Below are positions 1 to 7,628 of a stretch of DNA of 50,014 nucleotides, in pieces. The translations under genes and the position numbers were made by a program. This DNA is from Pedosphaera sp. (GTDB lineage Bacteria; Verrucomicrobiota; Verrucomicrobiia; Limisphaerales; Pedosphaeraceae): contig JAQGPA010000091.1 of the NCBI GenBank assembly GCA_028293325.1, positions 1 through 50,014 of the forward strand, written 5' to 3'. The notes under the pieces were generated by a model. The model saw nothing but the letters and a program-made list of their open reading frames with translations. It was not told the origin of the DNA and did not search any database. How positions within the stretch are numbered: position 1 is the stretch's first letter; each line of letters starts with the position of its first letter.

Positions 1-393
1 GAGATTGTTAATGATGGCGTCCCGCCCCGGCGTAGTGGGATTATTCGGATAAAAGGCATGAGCACCAAACGACAGGCAGCGCTCGCGATCTTCCGGCAAC
101 GCAGTGCCTGACAATATGGTTACAACCAGGTATTTAAACTGGCAGGTCTGCAACCAGGCCAACACTTCGAACCCGTTTTTATGCGGCATTTCCAAGTCAA
201 GGATGAGCAAGTCTGGAAAAGGAAAGGTCCGGCGGTCGGTGAATTTTTCCTGGCCCAGCAAATAAGCGATGGCTTCAACGCCATCCCCCAACTCACCAAT
301 GATCGTAAAGGTTGGATGGTGGCGAAAGGTTTGCCGCATGAGGAGACGGTCCTGGTACGAATCGTCGACCAACAGCACGGAATAGGTTTTCAC
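1..393 (-). CDS. Response regulator receiver protein, C-terminus cut by window edge
   Basis: Translating the minus strand from a GTG at 393 gives 131 codons without a stop, running off the left edge. The product starts MKTYSVLLVDD, a receiver-domain first strand with the acidic pair at residues 10-11, and has the phospho-acceptor in LLILDLEMP (Asp66). GTG is chosen because an in-frame TAA lies nine codons upstream and no ATG intervenes. Single-domain receivers of the Rcp1 type accept phosphate from hybrid kinases such as those at the right end of this window. Oddity: where receivers normally have a Lys-Pro pair after the fifth strand, this one reads AFYPNNP, so the conserved lysine seems to be Asn. 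It may signal without normal phosphorylation-linked switching. Family is certain; partner and output are unknown. Confidence 0.85.
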   Translation of the reverse strand, partial: MKTYSVLLVDDSYQDRLLMRQTFRHHPTFTIIGELGDGVEAIAYLLGQEKFTDRRTFPFPDLLILDLEMPHKNGFEVLAWLQTCQFKYLVVTILSGTALPEDRERCLSFGAHAFYPNNPTTPGRDAIINNL

Positions 394-540
394 GGCTTTC
401 TGATCCTGAATGACCCGAGGTTAAAAGACCTTCGCTCATCCATCAAAAAAAGCAATGGGGAAATCAGGCTGTGTTTTGATGTAAATCAGGGCCGCCGCCC
501 GGCCCAGACTTATGTCGCTTTGGGATTAACCGAGGACTGT

Positions 541-561
541 GAACCGGTGCAGAGCCGGTTC
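541..561. terminator. Possible hairpin at the 3' end of the dksA-like gene
   Basis: GAACCGG (541-547) and CCGGTTC (555-561) are perfect 7-bp arms around a 7-nt loop, overlapping the stop codon of the minus-strand DksA-like gene. No T-tract follows on either strand, so it is at best a weak or factor-dependent terminator. Confidence 0.3.
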
Positions 562-1123
562 ATTGGGAATCCTTATCGCCGACCGAGGCGACGGCAGTTT
601 CCTCGCCATCTTCGGCGGCTTCGCTGTCGGAGACCTGAAGCAGGGTGCCCCGCTGCGCGAATTGGACGCGGCTGACCGAGCCTTTGTTTTCCAGTTCCAA
701 TTGTGCGTGCATGGAAAACCGGGCCCAGGGAATGGTGGACAGACGTTCCGGCTCAATGGGCTGGCCGCTCAACTCGCAAACGCCGTAGGTGCCTTGGGTA
801 ATGCGATCAAGGGCCTGCTCAATTTCGTAGAGCGCCTCCTGGCCCGAAGAGAGCAGGCTCAAGGTCCAATCGCGGTCGTAGGAATCGGTGGCGGCGTCGG
901 CCATATGCTCGCTGAAGGTGGGCACGCCTTCCGTGGCCGCTTCAATCAGCGTTTGCTTATCCTTAAGCAATTGACCGCGCAGTCGGGACAGTTGTTTGTG
1001 GTGTTCGGACCATTGTGGATGAATTTTCGTTTGGCGGACGCGGTCGCCGAGGATGTCGGCGGTGGAGGCTGACATTCGTATTTGCGCCGGACGATCCGAT
1101 ATTAATTTTTCATTTTTTACCAT
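560..1123 (-). CDS. DksA/TraR-family protein with degenerate zinc finger
   Basis: The 187-residue product has a helical, charged N-terminal half (coiled-coil-like, about residues 40-115) followed by a TraR/DksA zinc-finger signature near residues 115-150: GTYGVCELSGQPI, then ERLSTIPWARFS. In zinc-binding relatives this region carries CxxC twice. Here only the first Cys remains; the second is Ser and the C-terminal pair is Ser/His. DksA-like proteins bind RNA polymerase through its secondary channel and alter rRNA and stress promoters with ppGpp; that role is inferred from family only. It stands alone, with the NarL-type regulator transcribed divergently on the other side of a 267-bp spacer. 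Cys-poor DksA relatives exist in several phyla, so loss of zinc need not mean loss of function. Confidence 0.85.
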   Translation of the reverse strand: MVKNEKLISDRPAQIRMSASTADILGDRVRQTKIHPQWSEHHKQLSRLRGQLLKDKQTLIEAATEGVPTFSEHMADAATDSYDRDWTLSLLSSGQEALYEIEQALDRITQGTYGVCELSGQPIEPERLSTIPWARFSMHAQLELENKGSVSRVQFAQRGTLLQVSDSEAAEDGEETAVASVGDKDSQ

Positions 1124-1159
1124 GCAGCAGCTTGGAGTGAGGCCGACAAAAAACCAACC

Positions 1160-1172
1160 GGGGTATTAACCC
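1160..1172. promoter_or_regulatory. Palindrome GGGT-ATTA-ACCC (candidate operator copy 1)
   Basis: GGGGTATTAACCC lies in the spacer between the divergent dksA-like and narL-like genes. It contains 4-bp arms GGGT/ACCC around ATTA and matches a longer palindrome 125 bp downstream. Function as a protein-binding site is inferred only from the repetition. Confidence 0.35.
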
Positions 1173-1281
1173 GATTGCATTGGGGCGAAGCGCCAAGGGT
1201 GAGCCGGGCGCAGGGAGGCCAAGCGAGCGCCGAGGTCCGGGAGCCATGGGCGCAAAAAGATAACTTTGCTAAAAGCCGCCT

Positions 1282-1299
1282 ATGGGGTATTCACCCCAT
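1282..1299. promoter_or_regulatory. Palindrome ATGGGGT-ATTC-ACCCCAT (candidate operator copy 2)
   Basis: Perfect 7-bp arms around a 4-nt centre, about 90 bp upstream of the NarL-type regulator start. Its core GGGTATTCACCC differs by one base from the reverse complement (GGGTGTTCACCC) of a palindrome upstream of the hydrogenase locus at 13236-13247. It could be an autoregulatory site for the adjacent regulator. Confidence 0.45.
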
Positions 1300-1390
1300 T
1301 ACCTAAAGAGACCAGACTCTGTTCCCATTACCGTCACAGAAAGAGTCCAGCGAGAGACGCCGTTAATGGGTTGTGGTTGCGGAAAAGCTT

Positions 1391-2122
1391 ATGCAAAAAA
1401 AGATTACCGTACTGCTGGTGGATGATCACAACATTGTGCGGCAGGGACTGCGCATGTTGTTGGTGTCGGAAGGGGACGTTGAGATCGTGGGGGAGGCGGA
1501 GACGGGCCGCCAGGCGGTGTTGATGACCAAGAAACTGTTGCCGGAGGTGGTGGTAATGGACATCGCCATGCCGCTGATGAACGGGTTGGAGGCCACGCGG
1601 CAGATCATGCGGCAGGTGCCGGCGACGAAGGTGCTGATTCTTTCCACGTACAGCGACGACGAATACGTGGAGCAGTTGATCGCGGCGGGAGCGGCGGGTT
1701 ACCTGGTCAAGCAGACCGCGGCGAAGGATTTGCTGAAAGCCATCCGGGAAGCGCATAAAGGGAAAGCGTTCCTGAGTCCGTTAATTGCCAAGCGAGTGAG
1801 CGACCGGGAACGGGAGGCATTTGCCAACGGTCAATCCGCCAAGCCGCAGATGGAGGTGCTCACACCACGCCAGGCCGAAGTGCTCCAGCTCGTGGCGGAA
1901 GGCCAGGCAAACAAACAAATTGCCGGTGAACTGGGCATCAGCATCAAGACAGTGGAAAAACACCGGCAACAGGTGATGGATCGGCTGAACATACATGATG
2001 TGGCGGGACTGACCCGTTACGCCCTCACCCGCGGGGTTATTGAAGGCAACCCGGAAACCGATCCAAGGCAGAATCTGCAAGGGCCAAGCCATCCGCCACT
2101 CTCCAAGCCAGAGACGATTTGA
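1391..2122 (+). CDS. NarL/FixJ-family response regulator
   Basis: This is a 243-residue two-domain regulator. Residues 5-125 form a receiver with acidic pair Asp11-Asp12, phospho-acceptor Asp57 (VVMDIAMP) and conserved Lys107 (GYLVKQ). Residues about 160-225 form a LuxR-type helix-turn-helix: LTPRQAEVLQLVAEG, then a recognition-helix region with KTVEKHR. It should be a DNA-binding transcription factor activated by a histidine kinase; no kinase adjoins it, so it is an orphan here. The start at 1391 puts MQKK directly before the first strand; an in-frame ATG at 1373 would add six residues. Two GGGT-N4-ACCC palindromes lie upstream, with a close relative upstream of the hydrogenase genes, making this a plausible but unproven controller of that locus. 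Confidence 0.92.
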   Translation: MQKKITVLLVDDHNIVRQGLRMLLVSEGDVEIVGEAETGRQAVLMTKKLLPEVVVMDIAMPLMNGLEATRQIMRQVPATKVLILSTYSDDEYVEQLIAAGAAGYLVKQTAAKDLLKAIREAHKGKAFLSPLIAKRVSDREREAFANGQSAKPQMEVLTPRQAEVLQLVAEGQANKQIAGELGISIKTVEKHRQQVMDRLNIHDVAGLTRYALTRGVIEGNPETDPRQNLQGPSHPPLSKPETI

Positions 2123-2230
2123 CGGTCACCCGGTTTGTCGCTGCTTGGTTCGGATTCTTTGGCGAGCAGACAAAAAGACCCCATACGCCGGGACTTCACT
2201 GCAAGATTAAATTTCAATAGCGGAATTATT

Positions 2231-2455
2231 ATGGCCAGAAAGCTGCAAACGAGGGTGGTGTTGCAACATGAGAAGTCGTCGCTTTATTTTCAAGGGATCA
2301 ACCGATGGACGGCTGATTTGAACGAAGCCATGGACTTTGGGGAAATTCGCCTGGCGCATAAGTTTTGCCGAACCATCGAGCAGACGGAATTATGCATTGT
2401 GATGATTTTTGGGGATGATCGGCAGTTGGATGTGCGGTTGCGTGCCTGGCAGTGA
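2231..2455 (+). CDS. Small conserved-looking protein of unknown function
   Basis: A 74-residue product starting MARKLQTRVVL. I do not recognise a characterised family. It reads like a small alpha/beta protein: a basic N-terminal strand, an aromatic segment YFQGINRWT, an acidic helix DLNEAMDFGE, then a hydrophobic strand CIVMIFGDD. The start at 2231 is preferred over the in-frame ATG at 2135 because the upstream 32 residues have no globular character. It may be co-transcribed with the regulator ending about 110 bp upstream. Coding status rests on composition and pattern only. Confidence 0.55.
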   Translation: MARKLQTRVVLQHEKSSLYFQGINRWTADLNEAMDFGEIRLAHKFCRTIEQTELCIVMIFGDDRQLDVRLRAWQ

Positions 2456-2654
2456 GTGTTTGCGCACGGCCATTGGGGGAAAGTTCAGGGTTCCTAGTCT
2501 GGGGTTGAGAGGCGCGGAGGTGGGAGGAATTTTTGATTTTTGATTGGCGATTTTTGATTGGGGAAAAGGTTGGCGATTTTGGAAATGGGGAGGTTGAAAC
2601 GCATCATCAGTCTGTAAACAAAGGGGCTTCGCGCCTTTTTCTTCGAAAAAAGCT

Positions 2655-2680
2655 GAGCGACACGAGCGACACGAGCGACA
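2655..2680. repeat. 9-bp tandem repeat GAGCGACAC, 2.9 copies
   Basis: GAGCGACAC is repeated without change at 2655, 2664 and 2673, the last copy lacking its final base. It is non-coding. Confidence 0.85.
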
Positions 2681-2959
2681 GTCGGGATCGAGCGAAGATG
2701 CTCAAATGACATCATGAGCATGAAATATGTTTGGTGTTCTGAGGTTTTGGGCTGCTCCATTTTTCCGGGTTCGGGTGAGTTGTTTCTGTCGGCCGGTCTT
2801 TCTTGGCTAGCTGCGGGTGCTTGCGCACGGCCACCGGCGACACAGAGCCGCGCTCCGGTAGAGCGGTGCGGGTGGTTCCCACCTCTCGTGGTTGCGAAAC
2901 AGTTGCTTTCGGGATTTGATGTTCCGAGTTGTCGGAATTGGGAGTTTAACCACGGACAG

Positions 2960-3004
2960 GGACGCAAGGGACAAAAAGGACGAAAGGGACATCAGGGACG
3001 GGCA
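2960..3004. repeat. 9-bp periodic degenerate repeat GGACNNNNG
   Basis: Successive 9-mers beginning GGAC at 2960, 2969, 2978, 2987 and 2996 (GGACGCAAG, GGACAAAAA, GGACGAAAG, GGACATCAG, GGACGGGCA). The array is non-coding and lies just before the first dispersed-repeat copy. Confidence 0.75.
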
Positions 3005-3009
3005 TGGAT

Positions 3010-3037
3010 CCGCCTTGGCCGGGCTACGGCGGGACAA
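3010..3037. repeat. Dispersed repeat unit, copy 1
   Basis: The unit reads CGCCTTGGCCGG followed by GCTACGGCGGGACAAG. It shares the core GGCTACGGCGG(G)ACAAG with copy 2 at 3254-3275. The ends pair (CGCC with GGCG), so it could form a short stem. Confidence 0.5.
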
Positions 3038-3253
3038 GTCGGCGCGACGAGATGGCGGGACAAGCAGGGCATTATGTATAACAAGGTAAAACAAGGCTGG
3101 TTAAGGTGGTGCCTTAAATTTAAGGCGGATTTAAGGTGAATTAAGCCAATTCGAGGCATGTTTTTTGGAGGCTTGTATAGGGTTGATTTGAAAGGAAACA
3201 CAAAATGTTCAGCGTTAAAGGAGATGCTTCCGCCGCCGCCAAGGCTTCCGACT

Positions 3254-3275
3254 TCGCCAAGGCTACGGCGGACAA
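3254..3275. repeat. Dispersed repeat unit, copy 2
   Basis: CGCCAAGGCTACGGCGG followed by ACAAG. Read in one frame, this and its 5' flank encode a peptide like ASDFAKATADK, which I recall appearing spuriously in many verrucomicrobial hypothetical proteins. That would fit a mobile or palindromic intergenic repeat; the recollection is unverified. Confidence 0.5.
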
Positions 3276-3469
3276 GATGGCGCACGGGTACTTCCGAACT
3301 GTTATATCAAAGCCCGCCCGCTGGCGGTGTGGCTTCAAAGCATATATATATGGTCAGGGTTTTTGCGGTTTGGGGCGGGAGGGAAGGGCTTTATGATTTA
3401 CAAGGAGAGGTTTTTGGGTTCGGGGATTGCATTTTTGAGACAAAACTTGCATACAGCGTCCGCAATTTC

Positions 3470-6331
3470 ATGAATTCGTTTTTAACAGGTCAACGGTGGA
3501 TTAGTGAGTCGGAGCCGGAGCTCGGGCTGGGGACAATCGTGCACGCGGGGGATGGGCGGGTGCGGGTGACGTTTGCGGCGGCGGGTGAAACGCGGACTTA
3601 TGCCGTGGATAATGCGCCGTTGAAGCGGGTGCGGTTTCGCGCGGGGGACAAGGTAAAGACGCGTGAGAACAAGGAGTTGATTGTCGAGGAAGTCAACGAA
3701 CGGAAGGGATTGCTGGTTTATATCGGGGAGGGCCAAGAGGTGCCGGAAGCTTTGTTGAGCGACAGCCTCAGCTTGCATGGGCCGGAGGACCGGTTGTTGG
3801 CGGGGCGGTTTGATGAATCGGCGACGTTTGAATTGCGGCGTCGCACGTTGGAGCTATTGCATCGCTCCCGCAAATCGCCGGTGCGCGGATTTGTGGGCGG
3901 GCGCATCGATTTGATTCCGCACCAGTTGTATATCGCGCAGGAGGTGGCGAATCGGCAGGCGCCGCGGGTGTTGCTCTCTGATGAAGTGGGATTGGGAAAG
4001 ACCATTGAAGCGTGCCTGATACTGCATCGGTTACTGTTGAGCGGGCGGGCGAATCGCATTTTGGTGCTGGTGCCGGAGTCGCTGGTGCATCAGTGGTTCG
4101 TGGAAATGCTGAGGCGGTTCAATGTGTGGCTAAACATTTTTGATGAGGACCGTTGCGCCGCCATCGAAGCGGGTGAGCCGGGAGCGAATCCGTTTTTGGA
4201 TGATCAACTGGTGCTGACGAGCATTGATTTTCTGGCGCAGTCGCCGACGCGGGCGGCGCAGGCGGTGGCGGCGGGTTGGGACGTGCTGGTGGTGGATGAG
4301 GCACATCACCTGGCATGGTCGCAGGAGGCGCCGAGTCGTGAGTATCAGGTGGTGGAGGAATTGAGCCGGCAGTCCGAAGGGTTGTTGTTGTTGACCGCCA
4401 CGCCGGAACAACTCGGGGTGGAAAGCCACTTTGCCCGATTGCGGTTGCTGGATCCGGATCGTTATCGTGATCTCGCGACGTTCCAGGCGGAGTCCAAGGA
4501 TTACAAGAGCACAGCCGAGGTGGCGGGAAAATTGCTGGCGGGGAATAAACTCACGCAAAAGGATGTCGCGCTGCTGGGTCGATTGCTGGCGCACGAGCCG
4601 CGCTTGGACGAAAGGCTCACGGCAGTGCGCCAGGGGAATGGCGAAGGGGCGCGCCCATTGCTGGAAGATTTGCTGGATATGCATGGGCCGGGACGAGTGC
4701 TGTTCCGTAACACACGCGCGGGCATGACCGGATTTCCGAAACGTCGAGCGCGGCTGGCCAAACTGGAAGCGGGCTCGAAGGCGGAGGAATGGCTGGACCG
4801 GGTATCGACCGAGTTTGCGGTGGATGCCGGGGACACCGCGTTGCAGACTTCGCTGGAACTGGGAGAGGATCCGCGCATTTTGTGGCTGGTGGAATTATTG
4901 CAGCAGCTCGCGCCGCAAAAAGTGCTGCTGATTTGCCGGAGCATTGAAAAGGTGGAGGCAATTGATGCGGCGTTGCGGCGTCATCTGACCATCAAGACGG
5001 GAATTTTCCATGAGGGGCTGACGCTGGTGCAGCGGGATCGCAATGCGGCGTGGTTTGCGGAGGCGGAGGGTGCGCGGCTGTTGCTCTGTTCGGAAATCGG
5101 GAGCGAGGGGCGCAACTTTCAATTCGCGCAGCACCTGGTTTTGTTTGACCTGCCGTTGAATCCTGAACTGCTGGAGCAACGCATTGGCCGGCTGGATAGA
5201 ATCGGGCAAACGCGGGACATTGAAATTCATGTGCCGTATCTAGCGCACAGTCCGCAGGAAGTGCTGGCGCGGTGGTATGACGAAGGGCTGGACGCGCTGG
5301 AAACAAATTTGGAAGGAGGCAACGAGCTGTTGCGGGTGTTTGGGCGGACGGTGCATGACCTGGCACTGGAATTTGCCGTGGCCGACCGCAGTGCGGCGGA
5401 CCAGGAATTGGCCGGGCTGCTGAAAAAAACCGGTGCCGAGCGGCGGAAGCTGCGGCAATTGCTCGAACAGGGGCGGGATCGTTTGCTGGAGATGAATTCG
5501 TTTCGCGCACCGGTTGCCCAGAAAATCATCGCACAAATCCAGAAGGAAGATCAGCAAACGGATTTGGAAGAATACATGCTGGATGTGTTCGACCATTTTG
5601 GCGTGCGCATCGAGGAGCTGGCGCCGCACACGTGGCAGTTGAATCCGCAAGGCATCATCACCGATTCATTTCCGGCGATGCCGGCAGAAGGGATGGTCGC
5701 GACGTGCGACCGGCGGCGCGCGCTGAGCCGTGAGGATATTGGGTTTTTGACGTGGGACCATCCAATGGTTGGCGGAGCGATGGAATTGCTGTTGGGCGCG
5801 GAGGCGGGCAACTGCGCATTTGCGGTGCTGCCGGTGGCGGGAGAACGAACGCTGCTGTTGGAATTGATATTTGTGCTGGAGGCGATTGCCGCGCCACGCC
5901 TGCATGTGGATCGGTTCTTGCCGGCGACGCCGATTCGCCTGGTGGTGAATCACAAGCTGGAGGAAGTCACGGCGCTGCACTCAGGCGCGGTGCTGGCAGG
6001 AAAACTGCGCAAAGGTTCGCCGTACAAGCTGATTGAAAATGAGGAGATTGCCCGTCGAACGCTGCCGGCGATGTTGCGGCACGCGGCAATACTGGCGGAA
6101 AACCTGGCGGGGACGCTACGAGAGTCCGCGTTGGCGGAAATGAATCAGCTGCTGGGCCATGAAGTAGAGCGCTTGAAAACCTTGATGCGGGTGAACGACC
6201 ATATTCGTCCGCAGGAGATTAAAATGGCGGAAGAGCAACAGGAAAAACTGGCCGCGACCCTCCGACAGGCTCGCCTGCGGCTGGATTCTTTACGGCTTAT
6301 CTGGAAAGGGCCGGCTGAGGTGCTGGGATGA
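3470..6331 (+). CDS. rapA: RapA-type SNF2 family ATPase (RNA polymerase-associated)
   Basis: The 953-residue product is close to the usual length of RapA (about 968). The N-terminus (LTGQRWISESEPELGLG) matches the RapA Tudor-like region and fixes the start at 3470; the open frame extends upstream into repeat DNA, but those residues are not RapA-like. The SNF2 motor has Walker A DEVGLGKTIEA (from residue 171), Walker B DEAHH (276-280), and C-terminal helicase motifs including GSEGRNFQFAQHLVLFDLP and QRIGRLDRIGQ. RapA recycles RNA polymerase from stalled post-termination complexes in the cytoplasm. The long C-terminal third (about residues 600-953) fits the RapA-specific region. It is monocistronic as far as can be seen and convergent with the glycosyltransferase locus. 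Confidence 0.93.
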   Translation: MNSFLTGQRWISESEPELGLGTIVHAGDGRVRVTFAAAGETRTYAVDNAPLKRVRFRAGDKVKTRENKELIVEEVNERKGLLVYIGEGQEVPEALLSDSLSLHGPEDRLLAGRFDESATFELRRRTLELLHRSRKSPVRGFVGGRIDLIPHQLYIAQEVANRQAPRVLLSDEVGLGKTIEACLILHRLLLSGRANRILVLVPESLVHQWFVEMLRRFNVWLNIFDEDRCAAIEAGEPGANPFLDDQLVLTSIDFLAQSPTRAAQAVAAGWDVLVVDEAHHLAWSQEAPSREYQVVEELSRQSEGLLLLTATPEQLGVESHFARLRLLDPDRYRDLATFQAESKDYKSTAEVAGKLLAGNKLTQKDVALLGRLLAHEPRLDERLTAVRQGNGEGARPLLEDLLDMHGPGRVLFRNTRAGMTGFPKRRARLAKLEAGSKAEEWLDRVSTEFAVDAGDTALQTSLELGEDPRILWLVELLQQLAPQKVLLICRSIEKVEAIDAALRRHLTIKTGIFHEGLTLVQRDRNAAWFAEAEGARLLLCSEIGSEGRNFQFAQHLVLFDLPLNPELLEQRIGRLDRIGQTRDIEIHVPYLAHSPQEVLARWYDEGLDALETNLEGGNELLRVFGRTVHDLALEFAVADRSAADQELAGLLKKTGAERRKLRQLLEQGRDRLLEMNSFRAPVAQKIIAQIQKEDQQTDLEEYMLDVFDHFGVRIEELAPHTWQLNPQGIITDSFPAMPAEGMVATCDRRRALSREDIGFLTWDHPMVGGAMELLLGAEAGNCAFAVLPVAGERTLLLELIFVLEAIAAPRLHVDRFLPATPIRLVVNHKLEEVTALHSGAVLAGKLRKGSPYKLIENEEIARRTLPAMLRHAAILAENLAGTLRESALAEMNQLLGHEVERLKTLMRVNDHIRPQEIKMAEEQQEKLAATLRQARLRLDSLRLIWKGPAEVLG

Positions 6332-6483
6332 GGCAAATCGTTGACTGGTGCGGGTCGCTTCAGGGCGGGTTGTTCGCGGATCCGTTGGGCGGAGCAGGCC
6401 GCCGGAGTAATGTTTTGATTTTCGCCCAGGTGGCGGATCAATCCGTTGGTTTGGCGCAAGACCAGCGAAGCGTAGTAGCCGCC

Positions 6484-6522
6484 GCTGCCCGCTCCAGCGG
6501 CGGGAATGATTCCCCACATCAT
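6484..6522 (-). pseudogene. Possible 5' scrap of a sugar-phosphate nucleotidyltransferase
   Basis: The minus strand directly after the glycosyltransferase stop (TGATG overlap) opens with MMWGIIPAAGAGS. This matches the start of RfbA/GalU-like nucleotidyltransferases, in which the GxGxGxR loop follows. After this Ser the frame continues with sequence that has no nucleotidyltransferase features, and neither other frame restores it. I read this as a gene whose first 13 codons survive and whose body is deleted, ending next to the 3' end of rapA. Only 13 residues support this. Confidence 0.35.
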
Positions 6523-7619
6523 CAAGTCTCCATCAATTGGTCCGCTCCCGCGGTGCGAAGTGTTTTGTTTAGCAACGATTCCAATTCTGCGACGCGATGT
6601 GCGGCTGTGTGTTCGGCCAAGGTGCGTTCCTGCGCGGCGCGGGCGATTTTCATCAGTTGGCCCGGGGACATTTCCAACGCATGCACTGCGTCTTCCGTCC
6701 GACGGGCCACGATGATTTCAGAGCCCGCCTCGAAAAATTTGTCCAGGCCCTCCCACCCATCGGTAAGGATGGGCGTGCCGCAAGCGGCGGATTCGAACAA
6801 CCGGCCGGAGGGGCAATATCCCATTCCGGCCATGACCGCGCGGGTCACGTTCAGGGTCAGGCGGGAGGAACAAAGAAATGCCGGATGCTCCGCTGGCGGC
6901 ACATGGCGCACAAAGAAAGTATTATGAGTCCACGGAAAATCTTCCGGATAAAGCGCGCCGCCAATGAGGAAGCGGAGCCGGGACAAACGGCGGGCCGGTT
7001 CGATGAACAACATGGCGAGGGCCTTTTGCCGATCCGCGGCATAAGTGCCCAGATAGGAGAGATCGGCGCGATACGCCGCCGCCGGGCGTGTGGGACGATG
7101 GCTCTGCGGGTCCACACAGCCGTACAGCGGAGCAACCCGGCGCGCTCCCAAAAGCGTTTTCAAGCCGGTCAGGGCGGCGCCGCCCGTGTAGCTCAGCACG
7201 AGGTCAAAGTCAGCCAGTCCACGCGGGCCAATGTAACTGGTGGGCCGGCCCACGCGCTGGCATTCGAGGGTCACCGGGGTGTCGAGATCATAAAATACTT
7301 TAAGCCGCGCGCGGGAGGAGAGGACCAGATTCGAGGCCATGATGCCGTCCGGGCAGTACGAAGTGACCATGCCGACGTCCGCATCTGCGAGTTGGCTGCG
7401 GGCAAACGGCAGCAGATTGGACCAATCATTATACAGGCGGAGTTGCACGCCGGGAAGTTCTGCCAGGTCGCGATGTTCGGCATAGTAGGGGACATCACGC
7501 TCAAAAAAAACGACCCGATGACCGCGTTGGACCAGGGCGCGACACAAGCCACGCCAGAGTGTGGCGTGGCCATTGCCCCAGGAGGAACTGATCGTGAGTC
7601 CAAAAATCACCAGTTTCAT
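6522..7619 (-). CDS. CgeB-like glycosyltransferase, copy 1
   Basis: The 365-residue cytoplasmic glycosyltransferase of GT-B fold resembles the CgeB group (spore-maturation-protein-type transferases). Visible features: N-terminal strand-loop KLVIFGLTISSSWGNGHA, with a Gly-rich turn typical of GT-B enzymes; a middle FYDLDTPVTLE segment; and a C-terminal nucleotide-sugar site region GRLFESAACGTPILTD ahead of the final helices. It has about the same length as, and is clearly paralogous to, the next gene upstream (spacing 9 bp), so the two probably form an operon and act in sequence on one glycan or glycolipid. Donor and acceptor cannot be read from sequence. The C-terminal helix ERTLAEHTAAHRVAELE is the reference for recognising the third, broken copy. 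Confidence 0.85.
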   Translation of the reverse strand: MKLVIFGLTISSSWGNGHATLWRGLCRALVQRGHRVVFFERDVPYYAEHRDLAELPGVQLRLYNDWSNLLPFARSQLADADVGMVTSYCPDGIMASNLVLSSRARLKVFYDLDTPVTLECQRVGRPTSYIGPRGLADFDLVLSYTGGAALTGLKTLLGARRVAPLYGCVDPQSHRPTRPAAAYRADLSYLGTYAADRQKALAMLFIEPARRLSRLRFLIGGALYPEDFPWTHNTFFVRHVPPAEHPAFLCSSRLTLNVTRAVMAGMGYCPSGRLFESAACGTPILTDGWEGLDKFFEAGSEIIVARRTEDAVHALEMSPGQLMKIARAAQERTLAEHTAAHRVAELESLLNKTLRTAGADQLMET

Positions 7620-7628
7620 GGCATCGCT

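Larger units (their letters stand above)
2456..3469. other. Repeat-rich non-coding stretch of about 1 kb
   Basis: No credible gene is seen. It holds near-direct copies of a TTTTTGATTGG element (about 2529-2561), a 9-bp tandem GAGCGACAC (2655-2680), a 9-bp periodic GGACNNNNG array (2960-3004), and two copies of a GGCTACGGCGG-containing repeat (about 3010-3037 and 3254-3275). Open frames across it are low-complexity and Arg/Pro-rich. It looks like slowly decaying spacer DNA seeded with dispersed repeats. Confidence 0.6.

Noticed and set aside
2494-2967. 157-codon minus-strand frame
   Set aside because: Lies in repeat-rich DNA, low complexity, no start signal, no globular pattern.
3158-3469. 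N-terminal extension of the rapA open frame
   Set aside because: The added 104 residues run through dispersed-repeat DNA; RapA homology begins at 3470.
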